A DNA stretch of 50,622 nucleotides from Clostridia bacterium (GTDB lineage: Bacteria > Bacillota > Clostridia > Lachnospirales > Lachnospiraceae): NCBI GenBank assembly GCA_009929525.1, contig SAAH01000014.1:1-50622 (forward strand), given 5' to 3'. A program made the position numbers and the translations under genes. Positions 15,328-24,792 of this stretch are shown here, piece after piece; the first letter of the stretch is position 1; every line of letters starts with the position of its first letter. The notes below the pieces were generated by a model. The model was given only the letters and a program-made list of their open reading frames with translations. It did no database searches and had not been told where the DNA came from.

Positions 15328-16755
15328 TTATTCCATCAAGGCCTTGGCGTCTGCTTTGGCTTCTTCTACGAGATCAATGTCTGTAGGATGATAGTATTGG
15401 TTCAGAACCTTGGTATCGATACGATCCAGTTCTTCCTTTGGAAGAAGTCCCAGAAGGTTCCAGCCGATATTCAAGGTTTCCTGGATCGTGCGGTTTTCAA
15501 ATTCGCCCTGACCTACAAACTGCTTTTCAAAAGCAGTTCCGAAGATCAGATATTTCTTATCGATCGGTGACAACTCGTCTTCACCGATTACGGAGGCAAG
15601 GGCTCTTGCGTCTCCCACTTTTGCATAACAGGAGAAGAGCTGGTTTGCTACATCCTGATGATCGGCTCTTGTATAGCCTTCACCGATACCGTCCTTCATC
15701 AGACGGGAGAGGGAAGGAAGTACATTGATCGGCGGATATACAGACTGTCCATGAAGCTGACGATCCAGAACGATCTGTCCCTCTGTGATATAACCGGTAA
15801 GGTCAGGGATCGGATGAGTGATATCGTCATTCGGCATGGTCAGGATAGGAATCTGTGTAACGGAACCTGCACCGCCTTTTACAATACCGGCACGTTCATA
15901 CAAGGTTGCCAGTTCACTGTAGAGATATCCCGGATAACCTTTTCTGGAAGGAATCTCACCTTTAGAAGAAGATACCTCACGCATCGCCTCACAAAATGAA
16001 GTGATATCGGTAAGGATGACCAGGATATGCATACCTTTTTCAAATGCAAGATACTCGGCAGCAGTCAGTGCAACCTTTGGTGTGATCAGACGTTCTACGA
16101 CAGGATCATTTGCCAGGTTAAGATACATGACTACGTGGTCAGATACACCGCTTTCCTCGAAGGTACGGCGGAAGAACTCGGCTACATCATATTTAACACC
16201 CATAGCGGCGAATACGATGGCGAATTTCTCATCTGTATTATCGCCCAGGGAAGCCTGCTGTACGATCTGAGCAGCCAGTCTGTCGTGAGGAAGACCATTT
16301 CCGGAGAAAATAGGAAGCTTCTGTCCACGGATCAGAGTGGTCAGACCATCGATCGCAGAGATACCTGTACGGATATAGTTTCGTGGATATTCGCGGGTTA
16401 CCGGATTCAGCGGCAGTCCGTTGATATTAGCTTTGGTGTCGGACACGATAGGACCAAGTCCATCGATGGGTTTTCCGATACCGTCAAAGGTACGTCCAAG
16501 GATCTTCTCAGAAAGAGCGATCTCCATGGGACGACCGGTAAGTCTTGTGTGAGTATTGTTCAGAGACATGTTGTCAGAACCTTCAAAGACCTGGATAACT
16601 GCTTTGTCTTCGTAGATCTCGATGATACGTCCCAGTTTCTTTTCTTTGTCATCTATGGTAAATTCTACGATTTCCTCATAAGATGCATTTTTCACGCCCT
16701 CCAGAACCACCAGGGGGCCATTGATTTCGCTTAATCCCAGATATTCAATTGCCAT
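15328..16755 (-). CDS. ntpB: V-type ATPase subunit B (non-catalytic)
   Basis: 475 residues, usual for B subunits. It alternates with A in the headpiece and binds nucleotide without a Walker A lysine. Family blocks include [35 protein letters not shown] (the degenerate P-loop region), [29 protein letters not shown] and [12 protein letters not shown]. Start 16755 (MAIEYLGL) follows AGGAGG; an upstream in-frame start at 16785 would run into ntpA and has no site. It lies 13 bp after ntpA. Confidence 0.96.
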   Translation of the reverse strand: MAIEYLGLSEINGPLVVLEGVKNASYEEIVEFTIDDKEKKLGRIIEIYEDKAVIQVFEGSDNMSLNNTHTRLTGRPMEIALSEKILGRTFDGIGKPIDGLGPIVSDTKANINGLPLNPVTREYPRNYIRTGISAIDGLTTLIRGQKLPIFSGNGLPHDRLAAQIVQQASLGDNTDEKFAIVFAAMGVKYDVAEFFRRTFEESGVSDHVVMYLNLANDPVVERLITPKVALTAAEYLAFEKGMHILVILTDITSFCEAMREVSSSKGEIPSRKGYPGYLYSELATLYERAGIVKGGAGSVTQIPILTMPNDDITHPIPDLTGYITEGQIVLDRQLHGQSVYPPINVLPSLSRLMKDGIGEGYTRADHQDVANQLFSCYAKVGDARALASVIGEDELSPIDKKYLIFGTAFEKQFVGQGEFENRTIQETLNIGWNLLGLLPKEELDRIDTKVLNQYYHPTDIDLVEEAKADAKALME

Positions 16756-16768
16756 GTGTGAGTTCCTC

Positions 16769-18538
16769 CTATGCGTTCTTCTCAAGTACTTTATCGTAGT
16801 ACTCGTCTACTGCTTTTTTATAATCATCAAACATCTCAAGGTGATCATTTGGCACATCATATTTGATGGCGATGATACGCTCGAAGATATTATCCTCTTT
16901 CAGTACGGACATCGGCATTCCCATGGTTACAAGGGCTTTGGACTTTTTATACAGATATAAAATGATCTCCATCATCTTGTACTGTTTTTCCATAGGCACG
17001 CAGGTATCTTCCTTGTGGAATGCGTTCTGCTGAAGAAATCCCAGTCGGATGACACGGGCGATCTCCAGAACTAACTTCTGATCGTCAGGAAGAACATCGC
17101 TTCCGATCAGCTTTACGATCTCCATCAGGCTGCTTTCTGTATTAAGAAGAGCCATGATCTGATTACGAAGGTCAATAAAGTTTTTATTTACATGTTCCTG
17201 ATACCATGGTGCCAGATCGCTCAGGTATTCGCTGTAGCTGGTCAGCCAGTGGATCGCCGGGAAATGGCGGGCATATGCAAGGGCTTTATCAAGTCCCCAG
17301 AAACAACGCACGAAACGTTTGGTATTCATAGTTACTGGCTCGGAGAAGTCACCGCCCTGAGGGGATACGGCTCCGATGATGGATACGCTTCCTTCTGTTC
17401 CATTCAGGTTTTCCATCATGCCGGCACGCTCATAGAACGCAGACAGACGGGAAGCTAGGTATGCAGGGAAACCTTCCTCGGCAGGCATCTCCTCCAGACG
17501 TCCGGATAACTCTCGGAGCGCCTCAGCCCAACGGGAAGTGGAGTCAGCCATGATAGCCACATCGTAACCCATATCTCTATAGTACTCTGCCAGTGTAAGA
17601 CCAGTGTAGATGGAAGCCTCACGGGCTGCCACAGGCATGTTGGAAGTGTTCGCGATCAGTGAAGTACGGTGCATCAAAAGGTTGCCTGTCTTTGGATCGA
17701 CCAGTTCACCGAACTCTTCGAGAACCTGAGTCATCTCATTTCCACGCTCACCACAGCCGATATAGATGATGATATCTGCATCGGACCATTTGGCGATCTG
17801 ATGCTGGGTCATGGTTTTTCCTGTTCCGAAACCGCCGGGAACGGCAGCTGTACCGCCTTTGGCAATAGGGAACATGGTATCCAGGATACGCTGACCGGTG
17901 ATCAAAGGAACAGATGCCGGATAACGCTTGCTGGTTGGACGGGGAACACGGATCGGCCATTTTTGACAAAGGCAGATTTCTTTTTGCTTTCCATCAGAAA
18001 GTTCCAGTGTCACGATAGGATCCATGATCGTATATTCGCCATCAGGAGCAACTTTTATAACTGTTCCTTCCACATCGGGAGGAACCATTGATTTGTGAAG
18101 AATCGTGTCGGTTTCCTGTGTTTCGGCTATGATCGTGCCGCCGGTGACGAACTGTCCTTCAGATACGGTAAGGTGTACCTGCCATTTTTTCTCAGTATCG
18201 AGAGAATCTACATTGACACCGCGTGTGATATACTTTCCGGAACGGGCAGCGATCTCGCTTAAGGGACGCTGGATTCCGTCGAAGATGTTGTTAAGGATGC
18301 CAGGGCCGAGCGTAACAGAGATCGCATCTCCGGTACCGGTAACTTCTGCACCCGGTTTCAGTCCGGTGGTCTCCTCAAAGACCTGGACCGTAGTAGCTTT
18401 TTTTGAAAGAGAAATGACCTCGCCTACGAGATGTTCCTCGCCGACATGGACCATTTCCGACATACGAAATCCGGCGTTTTCCTTCAGGTAAACGACAGGT
18501 CCGTTGATTCCATAGATAATTCCTGTAGTATTATTCAT
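16769..18538 (-). CDS. ntpA: V-type ATPase subunit A (catalytic)
   Basis: 589 residues. Walker A is GGFGTGKT at 235-242 with K241, followed by the catalytic glutamate region [16 protein letters not shown] and a Walker B-like [18 protein letters not shown]. The A-specific non-homologous insert lies around residues 115-190. It hydrolyses or makes ATP in the soluble headpiece. Start 18538 ([10 protein letters not shown]) has GGAGGT 7 nt upstream and overlaps the end of ntpE by 8 nt, suggesting coupling. Confidence 0.96.
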   Translation of the reverse strand: MNNTTGIIYGINGPVVYLKENAGFRMSEMVHVGEEHLVGEVISLSKKATTVQVFEETTGLKPGAEVTGTGDAISVTLGPGILNNIFDGIQRPLSEIAARSGKYITRGVNVDSLDTEKKWQVHLTVSEGQFVTGGTIIAETQETDTILHKSMVPPDVEGTVIKVAPDGEYTIMDPIVTLELSDGKQKEICLCQKWPIRVPRPTSKRYPASVPLITGQRILDTMFPIAKGGTAAVPGGFGTGKTMTQHQIAKWSDADIIIYIGCGERGNEMTQVLEEFGELVDPKTGNLLMHRTSLIANTSNMPVAAREASIYTGLTLAEYYRDMGYDVAIMADSTSRWAEALRELSGRLEEMPAEEGFPAYLASRLSAFYERAGMMENLNGTEGSVSIIGAVSPQGGDFSEPVTMNTKRFVRCFWGLDKALAYARHFPAIHWLTSYSEYLSDLAPWYQEHVNKNFIDLRNQIMALLNTESSLMEIVKLIGSDVLPDDQKLVLEIARVIRLGFLQQNAFHKEDTCVPMEKQYKMMEIILYLYKKSKALVTMGMPMSVLKEDNIFERIIAIKYDVPNDHLEMFDDYKKAVDEYYDKVLEKNA

Positions 18539-19118
18539 CTGCCGTACCTCCGGTAAAGACAAATTCTTCTTTTGCATCGTGCAGCAGGGTTTGGAAGGAG
18601 TTATCGATCAAGATGTTCTTTGAACGGATAACGGCACGCATCCCGCCCATCCACGCTTCCCGTGAGATAGAAGGGGCGAATCCAAAATGCTGTTTCAGTG
18701 CGGGGAGACAAGCTTCATCAGAAGGATCAATATAGATGACCATCTCATCCTCTCCGGCAAAATCCAGGGCTTCCTGGATCCTTTCACACAGATACTTCAT
18801 ATAATCAGGGGAAGCTTTGAACTGCATCAATTTTGCTTCCACCTCGTCAAATATTTTTTTCTTGATTTCTTCTGTCCGGGCAGAAGTAGTACGCCGGTAT
18901 TCCAACTGTTTGGCAGAGACTGTTTTGTTAATCTCCCTTTTCAGGTTGTCTGATTCTGCCTGGAGCTGTGCTTTTGCCTGACGTTCCTTGGTTTCCTTAT
19001 GTTCCTGGAACATTTTGTCCAGAGCTTCCTGATGTTCCTGTTTAAGATGCTGGGCATCTTTGGCAGCACTCTCTATAGAAGCATCGTAAAAATGCTGTAA
19101 TTTTTCTTCCGTTGTCAA
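18531..19118 (-). CDS. ntpE: V-type ATPase subunit E (peripheral stalk)
   Basis: About 195 residues. The N-terminal 110 residues are a charged coiled coil rich in Glu, Lys and Gln, and the C-terminal half is the globular E domain (YMKYLCERIQEALDFAGEDEMVIYIDPSDE). It is part of the peripheral stalk that holds the headpiece. Two starts are possible: TTG at 19118 (MTTEEKLQHF), spaced about 6 nt from GAGGGTG, or GTG at 19127, which overlaps that site. I prefer TTG. It overlaps ntpA by 8 nt. Confidence 0.9.
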   Translation of the reverse strand: MTTEEKLQHFYDASIESAAKDAQHLKQEHQEALDKMFQEHKETKERQAKAQLQAESDNLKREINKTVSAKQLEYRRTTSARTEEIKKKIFDEVEAKLMQFKASPDYMKYLCERIQEALDFAGEDEMVIYIDPSDEACLPALKQHFGFAPSISREAWMGGMRAVIRSKNILIDNSFQTLLHDAKEEFVFTGGTADE

Positions 19119-19138
19119 AGTATTCACCCTCTTTTTCG

Positions 19139-19447
19139 TTATAATTTCAATCCGATGGCCTCATTGACATAAGAGGTAATGAAGTCGGGTTTACGGCCGG
19201 TACCATGCCGGTCAGGAATCTCTATGATCAGTGGCACCTTATGGTGCAGTCTGACATCATCTAAAATCTCAGGAAATTCCTGTCCAAACTTTTCAGTCAG
19301 GAGAAGAACTCCGATTTCTTTATCGGCCAGGGCTGTCTCGAGGGCAGCTCGAAGCTCCTCACGTTCATGGACAACCACACCGTCCACGCCTGCCAGACGC
19401 ATGCCGGTCTGAGTGTCAATATTATCACTGATTAAATACATTTTCAT
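19139..19447 (-). CDS. ntpG: V-type ATPase subunit F (central stalk)
   Basis: 102 residues, the usual size for F (NtpG in Enterococcus naming). It shows a Rossmann-like start MKMYLISDNIDTQTGMRLAGVDGVVV, then EIGVLLLTEKFGQEF and VPLIIEIPDRHG, all typical. It binds subunit D in the rotor. Its ATG overlaps the end of ntpK by one base (TAATG), so translation is probably coupled. Confidence 0.94.
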   Translation of the reverse strand: MKMYLISDNIDTQTGMRLAGVDGVVVHEREELRAALETALADKEIGVLLLTEKFGQEFPEILDDVRLHHKVPLIIEIPDRHGTGRKPDFITSYVNEAIGLKL

Positions 19448-19881
19448 TATAGTCTACCTAATATCATGAAAGAAATGATCAGACCGTACAGTGCGATACC
19501 TTCGGCCATAGCTACGAAAATCATGGACTTACCAAAGAGAGAACCATCTTCGCTGATAGCACCCAAAGCTGCGCTTGCAGAGCTTGCTACGGCGATACCT
19601 GAACCGATACCTGAAAGACCGGTAACTAAAGCTGCACCGATGTATCCAAGACCTGTTGCCAGACCGCTTCCTGCAACTTCAGTGGCAGCGTGTACGCTTT
19701 CAGTTCCAGCGAACATGGCGATCGTTCCGATAAACAGTGTTCCAAAGAAGAAGAAACAGTTTGCTGCTAATGATTTTTTGTAACGTTTTTTGTTTTTCTC
19801 TCCCAGTAAAAATGCTCCTCCAGGGATGATGATGCTTAAAATCAGGGCTGCTGCTACGGTGATTTCAATAAGTGTTGACAT
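19447..19881 (-). CDS. ntpK: V-type ATPase subunit K (rotor ring proteolipid)
   Basis: 144 residues with four membrane helices in two hairpins, formed by fusion of two c-like units. Only the second hairpin carries the ion-binding carboxylate, E127 in FVAMAEGIALYG; the first has no acidic residue in helix 2 (NCFFFFGTLFIGTIAMF). One carboxylate per four helices is also the state in Enterococcus NtpK. The glutamine ligands of the sodium site in Enterococcus (SGIAQGK and GTQGLYG) are absent here (SGIGSGI), so proton coupling is more likely. That is inference. Confidence 0.93.
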   Translation of the reverse strand: MSTLIEITVAAALILSIIIPGGAFLLGEKNKKRYKKSLAANCFFFFGTLFIGTIAMFAGTESVHAATEVAGSGLATGLGYIGAALVTGLSGIGSGIAVASSASAALGAISEDGSLFGKSMIFVAMAEGIALYGLIISFMILGRL

Positions 19882-19928
19882 AATAAATTCCTCCTACATA
19901 TTCTCGTTAGATAGTTTAGTTTCGCGTT

Positions 19929-21863
19929 TTATTTATTCTTTTTCTTTAAGAACGGACGGAAAGGTTTTCCGCTGCCTTTATAGAATCGGCTGAACATCTC
20001 ATAGTACTCAAGACGGAGTACCTGGATACCTACGATCAGACCTTCCATAGCGGTAACGAATACGTTGCCGATGATCACGACGATCCAGTTAGGGCTTCCT
20101 GCTTCAGCACCTGCCAGCATCAGGACTACTTCCATCATGGCTGCATGGCTGACGGCAAAAGCGCCGACACGGACAAAGGAGAGAGTATTTGACAGATAAC
20201 TCAGCATTACTTCGAATAATTCAAAAAAGCTCTGGACAAAATACATTCCTTTTCCACCCTCGATCGCAGGGGTCTGTTTTTTGGCTATACGTGCAAGCGG
20301 TTCTTTCAGCATGATGATGATCAATGGAACACCGAACATCACGCCGAGTACGATACCTGCCGGAAGTGTGTGGCCTGTCATGAATAAGAAGATGACAGCG
20401 ACCAAAGCTCCGTAGAATACAAGTCCGGCGACAGCGTTCTGGTCAAACCAGATACCCTCCACATCCTTCGTGCGAACGGCATTGATGATATGGAATATCA
20501 TGGTAAGGAGAATCAGAAACATACCAAATGCTATGGCAACTACGAACACCGTGTTCAACTGTCCAAGAAATGGCAGGGTTGTCATGGCTTCTACCGGTTT
20601 CAGCCATATGGCTGGGATAACATCTTCAAAACCAAAGAAACTTCCGAACATCACTCCAAAGAAAGTGGAGAAGATACCGGCTGTGCCGATGATGGCGGCG
20701 AGATCCATTTTCTTTAACTTATAAAGAACAAATCCACCGACAACCAGGCAAAGTCCCTGGCCTGCGTCACCAAACATGGCTCCAAAGATAAAGATATAAG
20801 TCAGTGCTACAAAGACGGTAGGATCCATCTCATGATAGGAGGGGAGTCCGTACATCTTGACAAACATTTCGAATGGTCGGAAAATCTTAGGATTCTTAAG
20901 CTTTGTCGGCGGTTCTCCATGGGATGAGGAATCATCAGATTCCACAAAACAGTAGAGGTTCGAGTCATTTGCTATTTCATTTTGAAAGGACGCTGCATCG
21001 GAAACGGACATCCATCCGCAGATGATGTAAAATACTTCCCGATTGTCCTCGTGAGTACAGGCGGCCAGTCTTCGTACATCGAAGTTTCGTGACTGGGATT
21101 CCAGACGTTCCTTGGCTGCATAAAGTTCGCTTCCCTGCCCCTGGATCAACTGGCGGATCTTATTTTCAAGATTTTCCAGCTGGCTTTTTATTCCTTTTAA
21201 CTGGGCGGTCAGACGATCATGAACCTCGACCGGTGAACCGTAGAGTTCCTGGGAGATATCAAGCTGTTCAAAATGCATAGAAGCATAAACAGCGTCCACC
21301 CGGTCTGACTGGCTTCGCGGGCAAAAATAAAATCCCCAGATATAGCTGTCATCCGAAGAACAGCGGTAGAACAAAGTCTCTGTGTTCTCGTAGACATAGG
21401 TTTCAAACTTAGAATAATATTCCTTCGATATTCGGCCAAAACGACAATAGACATACCGGAAATTAATAACGGAAGAGATATCGAAGTCCAACTGCAGGAA
21501 TGGTTCCATCTTCTGAAGAAGATCCTCCAGGTGCTGCCGCTGGCTTTCCAGCTCTTTTCGCTGCTGGTCGAGCTTGTTCAGAGTTCCTTCGAACTTCTGG
21601 ATCAATTCGACCGCTTCTTCCAAGGTGACGGTTTTGTCTTTTTGGATCGTATCCAGATTAAGGAGATTCTGGAACTCGGTTGCTTTGGCCAGCAGTGATT
21701 TGTACGGGTTGATCTGCATATAAGGAGACAGATTCTGTACCGTCTTAAGCTCGGCTAATGCATTTTCCAGATGGATCTCATACTTGGACAGATACTGATC
21801 CACGACACGGTCAATGTCTGATTTCGGCCCGGTGATGCTGATAAATTGCATTTTTTCAATCAT
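19929..21863 (-). CDS. ntpI: V-type ATPase subunit I (membrane a-subunit)
   Basis: 644 residues. The N-terminal half (1-330) is a soluble domain with long coiled coils, for example around residues 85-115 and 210-260. The C-terminal half has about seven to eight membrane helices, including YIFIFGAMFGDAGQGLCLVVGG, a proline-rich turn, and LSYLSNTLSFVRVGAFAVSHA with the arginine that faces the rotor ring. It forms the ion half-channels and anchors the peripheral stalk. It sits 24 bp after ntpC. Confidence 0.95.
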   Translation of the reverse strand: MIEKMQFISITGPKSDIDRVVDQYLSKYEIHLENALAELKTVQNLSPYMQINPYKSLLAKATEFQNLLNLDTIQKDKTVTLEEAVELIQKFEGTLNKLDQQRKELESQRQHLEDLLQKMEPFLQLDFDISSVINFRYVYCRFGRISKEYYSKFETYVYENTETLFYRCSSDDSYIWGFYFCPRSQSDRVDAVYASMHFEQLDISQELYGSPVEVHDRLTAQLKGIKSQLENLENKIRQLIQGQGSELYAAKERLESQSRNFDVRRLAACTHEDNREVFYIICGWMSVSDAASFQNEIANDSNLYCFVESDDSSSHGEPPTKLKNPKIFRPFEMFVKMYGLPSYHEMDPTVFVALTYIFIFGAMFGDAGQGLCLVVGGFVLYKLKKMDLAAIIGTAGIFSTFFGVMFGSFFGFEDVIPAIWLKPVEAMTTLPFLGQLNTVFVVAIAFGMFLILLTMIFHIINAVRTKDVEGIWFDQNAVAGLVFYGALVAVIFLFMTGHTLPAGIVLGVMFGVPLIIIMLKEPLARIAKKQTPAIEGGKGMYFVQSFFELFEVMLSYLSNTLSFVRVGAFAVSHAAMMEVVLMLAGAEAGSPNWIVVIIGNVFVTAMEGLIVGIQVLRLEYYEMFSRFYKGSGKPFRPFLKKKNK

Positions 21864-21887
21864 AGTTTTTTACATCCTCCGGTGATA

Positions 21888-22928
21888 TTATGATTTAAAT
21901 ATATAGCCCATGGTATCTTCCGGGCTGGTGCCGTAACGGATACATTCAAGCACCGTGGTAAGCCGGTCAATCTCATGTTCTTTGTGATACAGGTAGCAGT
22001 ATATGGTGGACACTGAATAAGGATCCTGCTTGCTGTCGCGGGAGAGAACGTACTTCATAATGTAGGAATAAGTCTCTTCCAAAGTGTGTGGCCCCAGTTT
22101 TTCATACCGCTTTCCGTAATAGGTCTGAGCAAGAAGAGATTCAAATACTCCCATATTCTCAGCTTCGACCAGCGCTGAGATCTCTTTCTTTCTCAGCTTG
22201 TAGTTTACGGGGATCAGGAGAGCATAGATATCTGCGGAATCCATGTGATAATACTGTTTGGAACGGTATATCCACTGGATGTTCAGCAAGTCAAACTTGT
22301 TGCCGTATGCCCGGGTGATCTCCTCCAGGTCTTTCTTTTTAAGAAGTTTATCTTTGTTTTTCCATATAGCGGAAAAATAATAAAGATCCAATGCCATCTC
22401 ATAATCAAACAAAGTAGGTGATTCCAGACGGGCCAGTGACTGAAGCGGCTGATAATAAGCAGTTCCCTTCAGATTAGCCACAAACTCTTCTATAGAAGCG
22501 GATGCGGTCAGTTTGGTGATATCCAGCTTGGAATGCTTATCAAAAAATGGTTTGAACATGGATAGATCAAGGTCCACATCTCTGTGGTCGAAGATCTTGT
22601 TCAGGCATTCCTTCATGATAGATATCTCGTAACGGCCAAAATACAGGTCCAGAAACTTTCTTTGTTTCATATTAGAGAATCGGTAGATTTTGGTATAGTC
22701 ATCATAGATAGAGTTTACCAAAAGCTGCTCGATTTTGCCTCGGTGCAGATCGTCTTCTGACAATGCTGCCCAGGTGTTTTGATAAGCCGGCTTTTGCTTC
22801 AGATAGGCTACGGCCAGGGGGACACTTTTTAGTTCAGCCATCTCCCGATATTGCTGGTCTGTGAGCAGCCTGCTTTGCATGGCACGGATTTTGGTGGATA
22901 ATCCACTGTAAGATAATAATTCGCCCAT
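21888..22928 (-). CDS. ntpC: V-type ATPase subunit C (rotor collar)
   Basis: 346 residues, mostly helical. The start MGELLSYSGLSTKIRAMQSRLL is typical of V/A-type subunit C (homologue of eukaryotic d), which joins the central shaft to the membrane ring. Further family regions are FLDLYFGRYEISIMKECLN and FDYEMALDLYYFSAIW. I place the start at 22928 (ATG) with AGGATG about 10 nt upstream; an in-frame GTG at 22937 would add MNV. It nearly abuts the stop of ntpF. Confidence 0.93.
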   Translation of the reverse strand: MGELLSYSGLSTKIRAMQSRLLTDQQYREMAELKSVPLAVAYLKQKPAYQNTWAALSEDDLHRGKIEQLLVNSIYDDYTKIYRFSNMKQRKFLDLYFGRYEISIMKECLNKIFDHRDVDLDLSMFKPFFDKHSKLDITKLTASASIEEFVANLKGTAYYQPLQSLARLESPTLFDYEMALDLYYFSAIWKNKDKLLKKKDLEEITRAYGNKFDLLNIQWIYRSKQYYHMDSADIYALLIPVNYKLRKKEISALVEAENMGVFESLLAQTYYGKRYEKLGPHTLEETYSYIMKYVLSRDSKQDPYSVSTIYCYLYHKEHEIDRLTTVLECIRYGTSPEDTMGYIFKS

Positions 22929-22933
22929 TACAT

Positions 22934-23245
22934 TCACATCCTGATTATTTTATGGTAGATCTCGTCGGTTATTTTTTCGTGATTTTGTTTATAATGGTTG
23001 TCCATGTTTTCCAATGCTTTTTCCATGGAATTTTTCAGGCCTTCGAGTTCTGCAACTGATTCTTTTTGAAGGTTGCTTCGAAGTTCTTCCAGCTTCTTTT
23101 GGGTAGCTGCTTCCACTTGGGCATCGAACTCGGCTGTCCGTTCATCCGCTTTTTTGTCCTGCTGTTTTGTTTCATTCATTGCGGATTCCATAATGCGGGC
23201 TGCTGCAGTCTCTATTTCGGACAATTTGTCAATAATAGGTTCCAT
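22934..23245 (-). CDS. ntpF: V-type ATPase peripheral stalk subunit G/H
   Basis: 103 residues, a single long coiled coil rich in Glu, Lys, Gln and Ala with no membrane segment (for example DAQVEAATQKKLEELRSNLQ). It matches in size and place the G/H subunit (NtpF) that dimerises with E. First gene of the V-ATPase operon. ATG 23245 follows AAGGAG. Identity depends on position in the operon as much as on sequence. Confidence 0.85.
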   Translation of the reverse strand: MEPIIDKLSEIETAAARIMESAMNETKQQDKKADERTAEFDAQVEAATQKKLEELRSNLQKESVAELEGLKNSMEKALENMDNHYKQNHEKITDEIYHKIIRM

Positions 23246-23282
23246 TTTCAGCACTCCTTTTCATTGTTCGAAAGTTTTCTAC

Positions 23283-23311
23283 ATCATACACCTTTTTTTT
23301 AGAAAAGTAAA
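23283..23311 (-). promoter_or_regulatory. Promoter of the V-ATPase operon
   Basis: On the minus strand TTTACT (23311-23306) and TATGAT (23288-23283) are 17 nt apart, about 38 bp before the ntpF start. trmB is transcribed divergently from the other side of the same gap. Confidence 0.5.
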
Positions 23312-23422
23312 ATCAAACCTTTCAAAAATAGACGTAATATAGTAAGATACATAGGAGCAAAATGTAGGCATCATACAGGGCTGCAGAAAGAATAATGTTT
23401 GAGAAAGAGCAGGATAAAATAT

Positions 23423-24070
23423 ATGAGATTAAGAAATATTCCAGGGTCAAAAGAAACGATCGCTGAAAGCGGATATGTAGTGCAGGAACCAGAGGTACAA
23501 AAAGGCAGATGGAAAGAGCTTTTTGGAAATGATCACCCGATCCAGATCGAAGTGGGCATGGGAAAGGGCCGGTTCATCATGGACATGGCAAGACTGTATC
23601 CGGAGAGGAACTTTGTGGGAATCGAGATGTATGACAGTGTGCTCTTGAGGGCGGTACAAAAAAGAGAGCAGCTGGAGGAAGAGCTTTCGAATCTTTATTT
23701 TATACGGATGGATGCGAGAAAGCTGCCGGATGTGTTTGCAGAGGGCGAAGTTGACCGTATCTATCTGAATTTTTCGGATCCATGGCCGAAGGACAGACAT
23801 GCCAAGAGAAGACTGACATCCAGAGAATTTTTGAAGAGATACGAGCAGATCCTTGATCCGAAGGGACAGCTGGAGTTCAAGACGGATAATCGGGTGCTGT
23901 TTGATTTCTCTTTGGAAGAAGTGAAGGAGGCGGGCTGGGTACTTGTGGAGCATACCTTTGACCTTCATCATGAGGAGGCGATGATGGTGGGGAATGTGAT
24001 GACAGAGTATGAGGAGAAGTTTTCTTCCATGGGGAATCCGATACACAAATTGATCGCGGTTTACAGGTAA
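23423..24070 (+). CDS. trmB: tRNA (guanine-N7)-methyltransferase
   Basis: 215 residues, standard TrmB length. SAM-binding motif IEVGMGKGRFIMDMA, acidic post-motif VGIEMYDSV, then the diagnostic LNFSDPWPKDRHAKRRLT block with the catalytic Asp and the FKTDN motif in LEFKTDNRVLFDFS. It methylates G46 in the variable loop of tRNA. ATG 23423 has AGGA 8 nt upstream; the open frame extends further back only through a TTG without a site. It is divergent from the V-ATPase operon. Confidence 0.95.
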   Translation: MRLRNIPGSKETIAESGYVVQEPEVQKGRWKELFGNDHPIQIEVGMGKGRFIMDMARLYPERNFVGIEMYDSVLLRAVQKREQLEEELSNLYFIRMDARKLPDVFAEGEVDRIYLNFSDPWPKDRHAKRRLTSREFLKRYEQILDPKGQLEFKTDNRVLFDFSLEEVKEAGWVLVEHTFDLHHEEAMMVGNVMTEYEEKFSSMGNPIHKLIAVYR

Positions 24071-24082
24071 GACAGAGATGTT

Positions 24083-24126
24083 GGCGCTGACGGATATCGG
24101 CGCTGGCGGATATCGGCGCTGGCGGG
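24083..24126. repeat. 16-bp tandem repeat after trmB
   Basis: GGCGCTGACGGATATC (24083-24098), GGCGCTGGCGGATATC (24099-24114) and a partial third copy (24115-24126). The GC-rich unit stands out against the AT-rich surroundings. Confidence 0.7.
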
Positions 24127-24163
24127 CTGAAAGTGTCTGGAAAGCGTCTGAAAAGTGTCGTAG

Positions 24164-24212
24164 ATGCCCCAATTTAGAAAAAATATCGTGTTTTTCGGGT
24201 GAAATGGGGCAT
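24164..24212 (+). terminator. Imperfect hairpin, possible trmB terminator
   Basis: ATGCCCC (24164-24170) pairs with GGGGCAT (24206-24212), extended by ATTT/AAAT after a one-base bulge. The tail (TGTTCTTGG) is only moderately T-rich. The rest of 24213-24370 shows no gene or clear signal. Confidence 0.4.
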
Positions 24213-24370
24213 TGTTCTTGGTTTGGGATGTATATGCCCCGCTGGATTATTTTATAAAATCAGGTAATGGAATTGCAGGAAGTATCCAGAGCGGAAGGAA
24301 GAAGAGAAAATCACATCCGAGAAGGAAAGTGCATACTATATTATAAGAAATTAAGAGCGAGGCTGCAGTT

Positions 24371-24529
24371 ATGAAGAAAAAGAGTATGCAGCATTCGCCA
24401 TTATGGCGATGGAGTTATGATTATCCGAGTCTTGATAAAAAGGTAATAAGTTTGCATAGATCTATGAAGGAATTAGATGGTTTACTCGGTGAAAAACTGG
24501 GGAAAAATAAGAAAAAGAAAGGACAATGA
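24371..24529 (+). CDS. Small basic protein, hypothetical
   Basis: 52 codons from ATG 24371, with GAGG about 10 nt upstream. The product is basic (MKKKSMQHSPLWRWSYDYPS at the start, KNKKKKGQ at the end) with an aromatic WRWSYDY patch and no membrane segment. No family recognised. It lies 31 bp before the promoter of the lysine tRNA. Length, start signal and composition are compatible with a real small gene, but chance cannot be excluded. Confidence 0.4.
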   Translation: MKKKSMQHSPLWRWSYDYPSLDKKVISLHRSMKELDGLLGEKLGKNKKKKGQ

Positions 24530-24559
24530 AAAAAACATGAAAAAATTAGGAAAAAAGTC

Positions 24560-24588
24560 TTGCTTTTTCCTGTAGTATTGATTATAAT
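24560..24588 (+). promoter_or_regulatory. Promoter of tRNA-Lys
   Basis: TTGCTT (24560-24565), 17-nt spacer, TATAAT (24583-24588); the tRNA begins 21 nt after the -10 box, allowing a short 5' leader for RNase P. Confidence 0.75.
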
Positions 24589-24608
24589 TACACTTGCGTT
24601 CGAGATAA

Positions 24609-24681
24609 GCGCCTTTAGCTCAGCTGGTAGAGCAGTAGACTCTTAATCTATTTGTCCAGGGTTCGAATCCCTGAAGGCGCA
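24609..24681 (+). tRNA. tRNA-Lys (anticodon CTT)
   Basis: Complete cloverleaf: acceptor GCGCCTT (24609-24615) with AAGGCGC (24674-24680) and discriminator A24681; D arm with AGCTCAGCTGGTAGAGC; anticodon stem GTAGA/TCTAT around loop CTCTTAA, giving anticodon CTT; T arm CAGGG-TTCGAAT-CCCTG. CCA is not encoded. It decodes AAG. Confidence 0.97.
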
Positions 24682-24684
24682 CTT

Positions 24685-24732
24685 AAAGCACTGTTTTCGC
24701 AGACATAAGAGCTGTGGGGGCGGTGCTTTTTC
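24685..24732 (+). terminator. Terminator of the tRNA gene
   Basis: AAAGCAC (24685-24691) pairs with GTGCTTT (24723-24729), followed by further T residues. It starts four bases after the tRNA end. Confidence 0.6.
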
Positions 24733-24792
24733 TTTTGAAAATCAAAAAGACTGATAATCTATATGTCGGATTGGGGAATGGGAGAAGAAGGT

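Noticed and set aside
16027-16734. 235-codon open frame antisense to ntpB
   Set aside because: Antisense shadow of a conserved ATPase gene; no start signal or family match.
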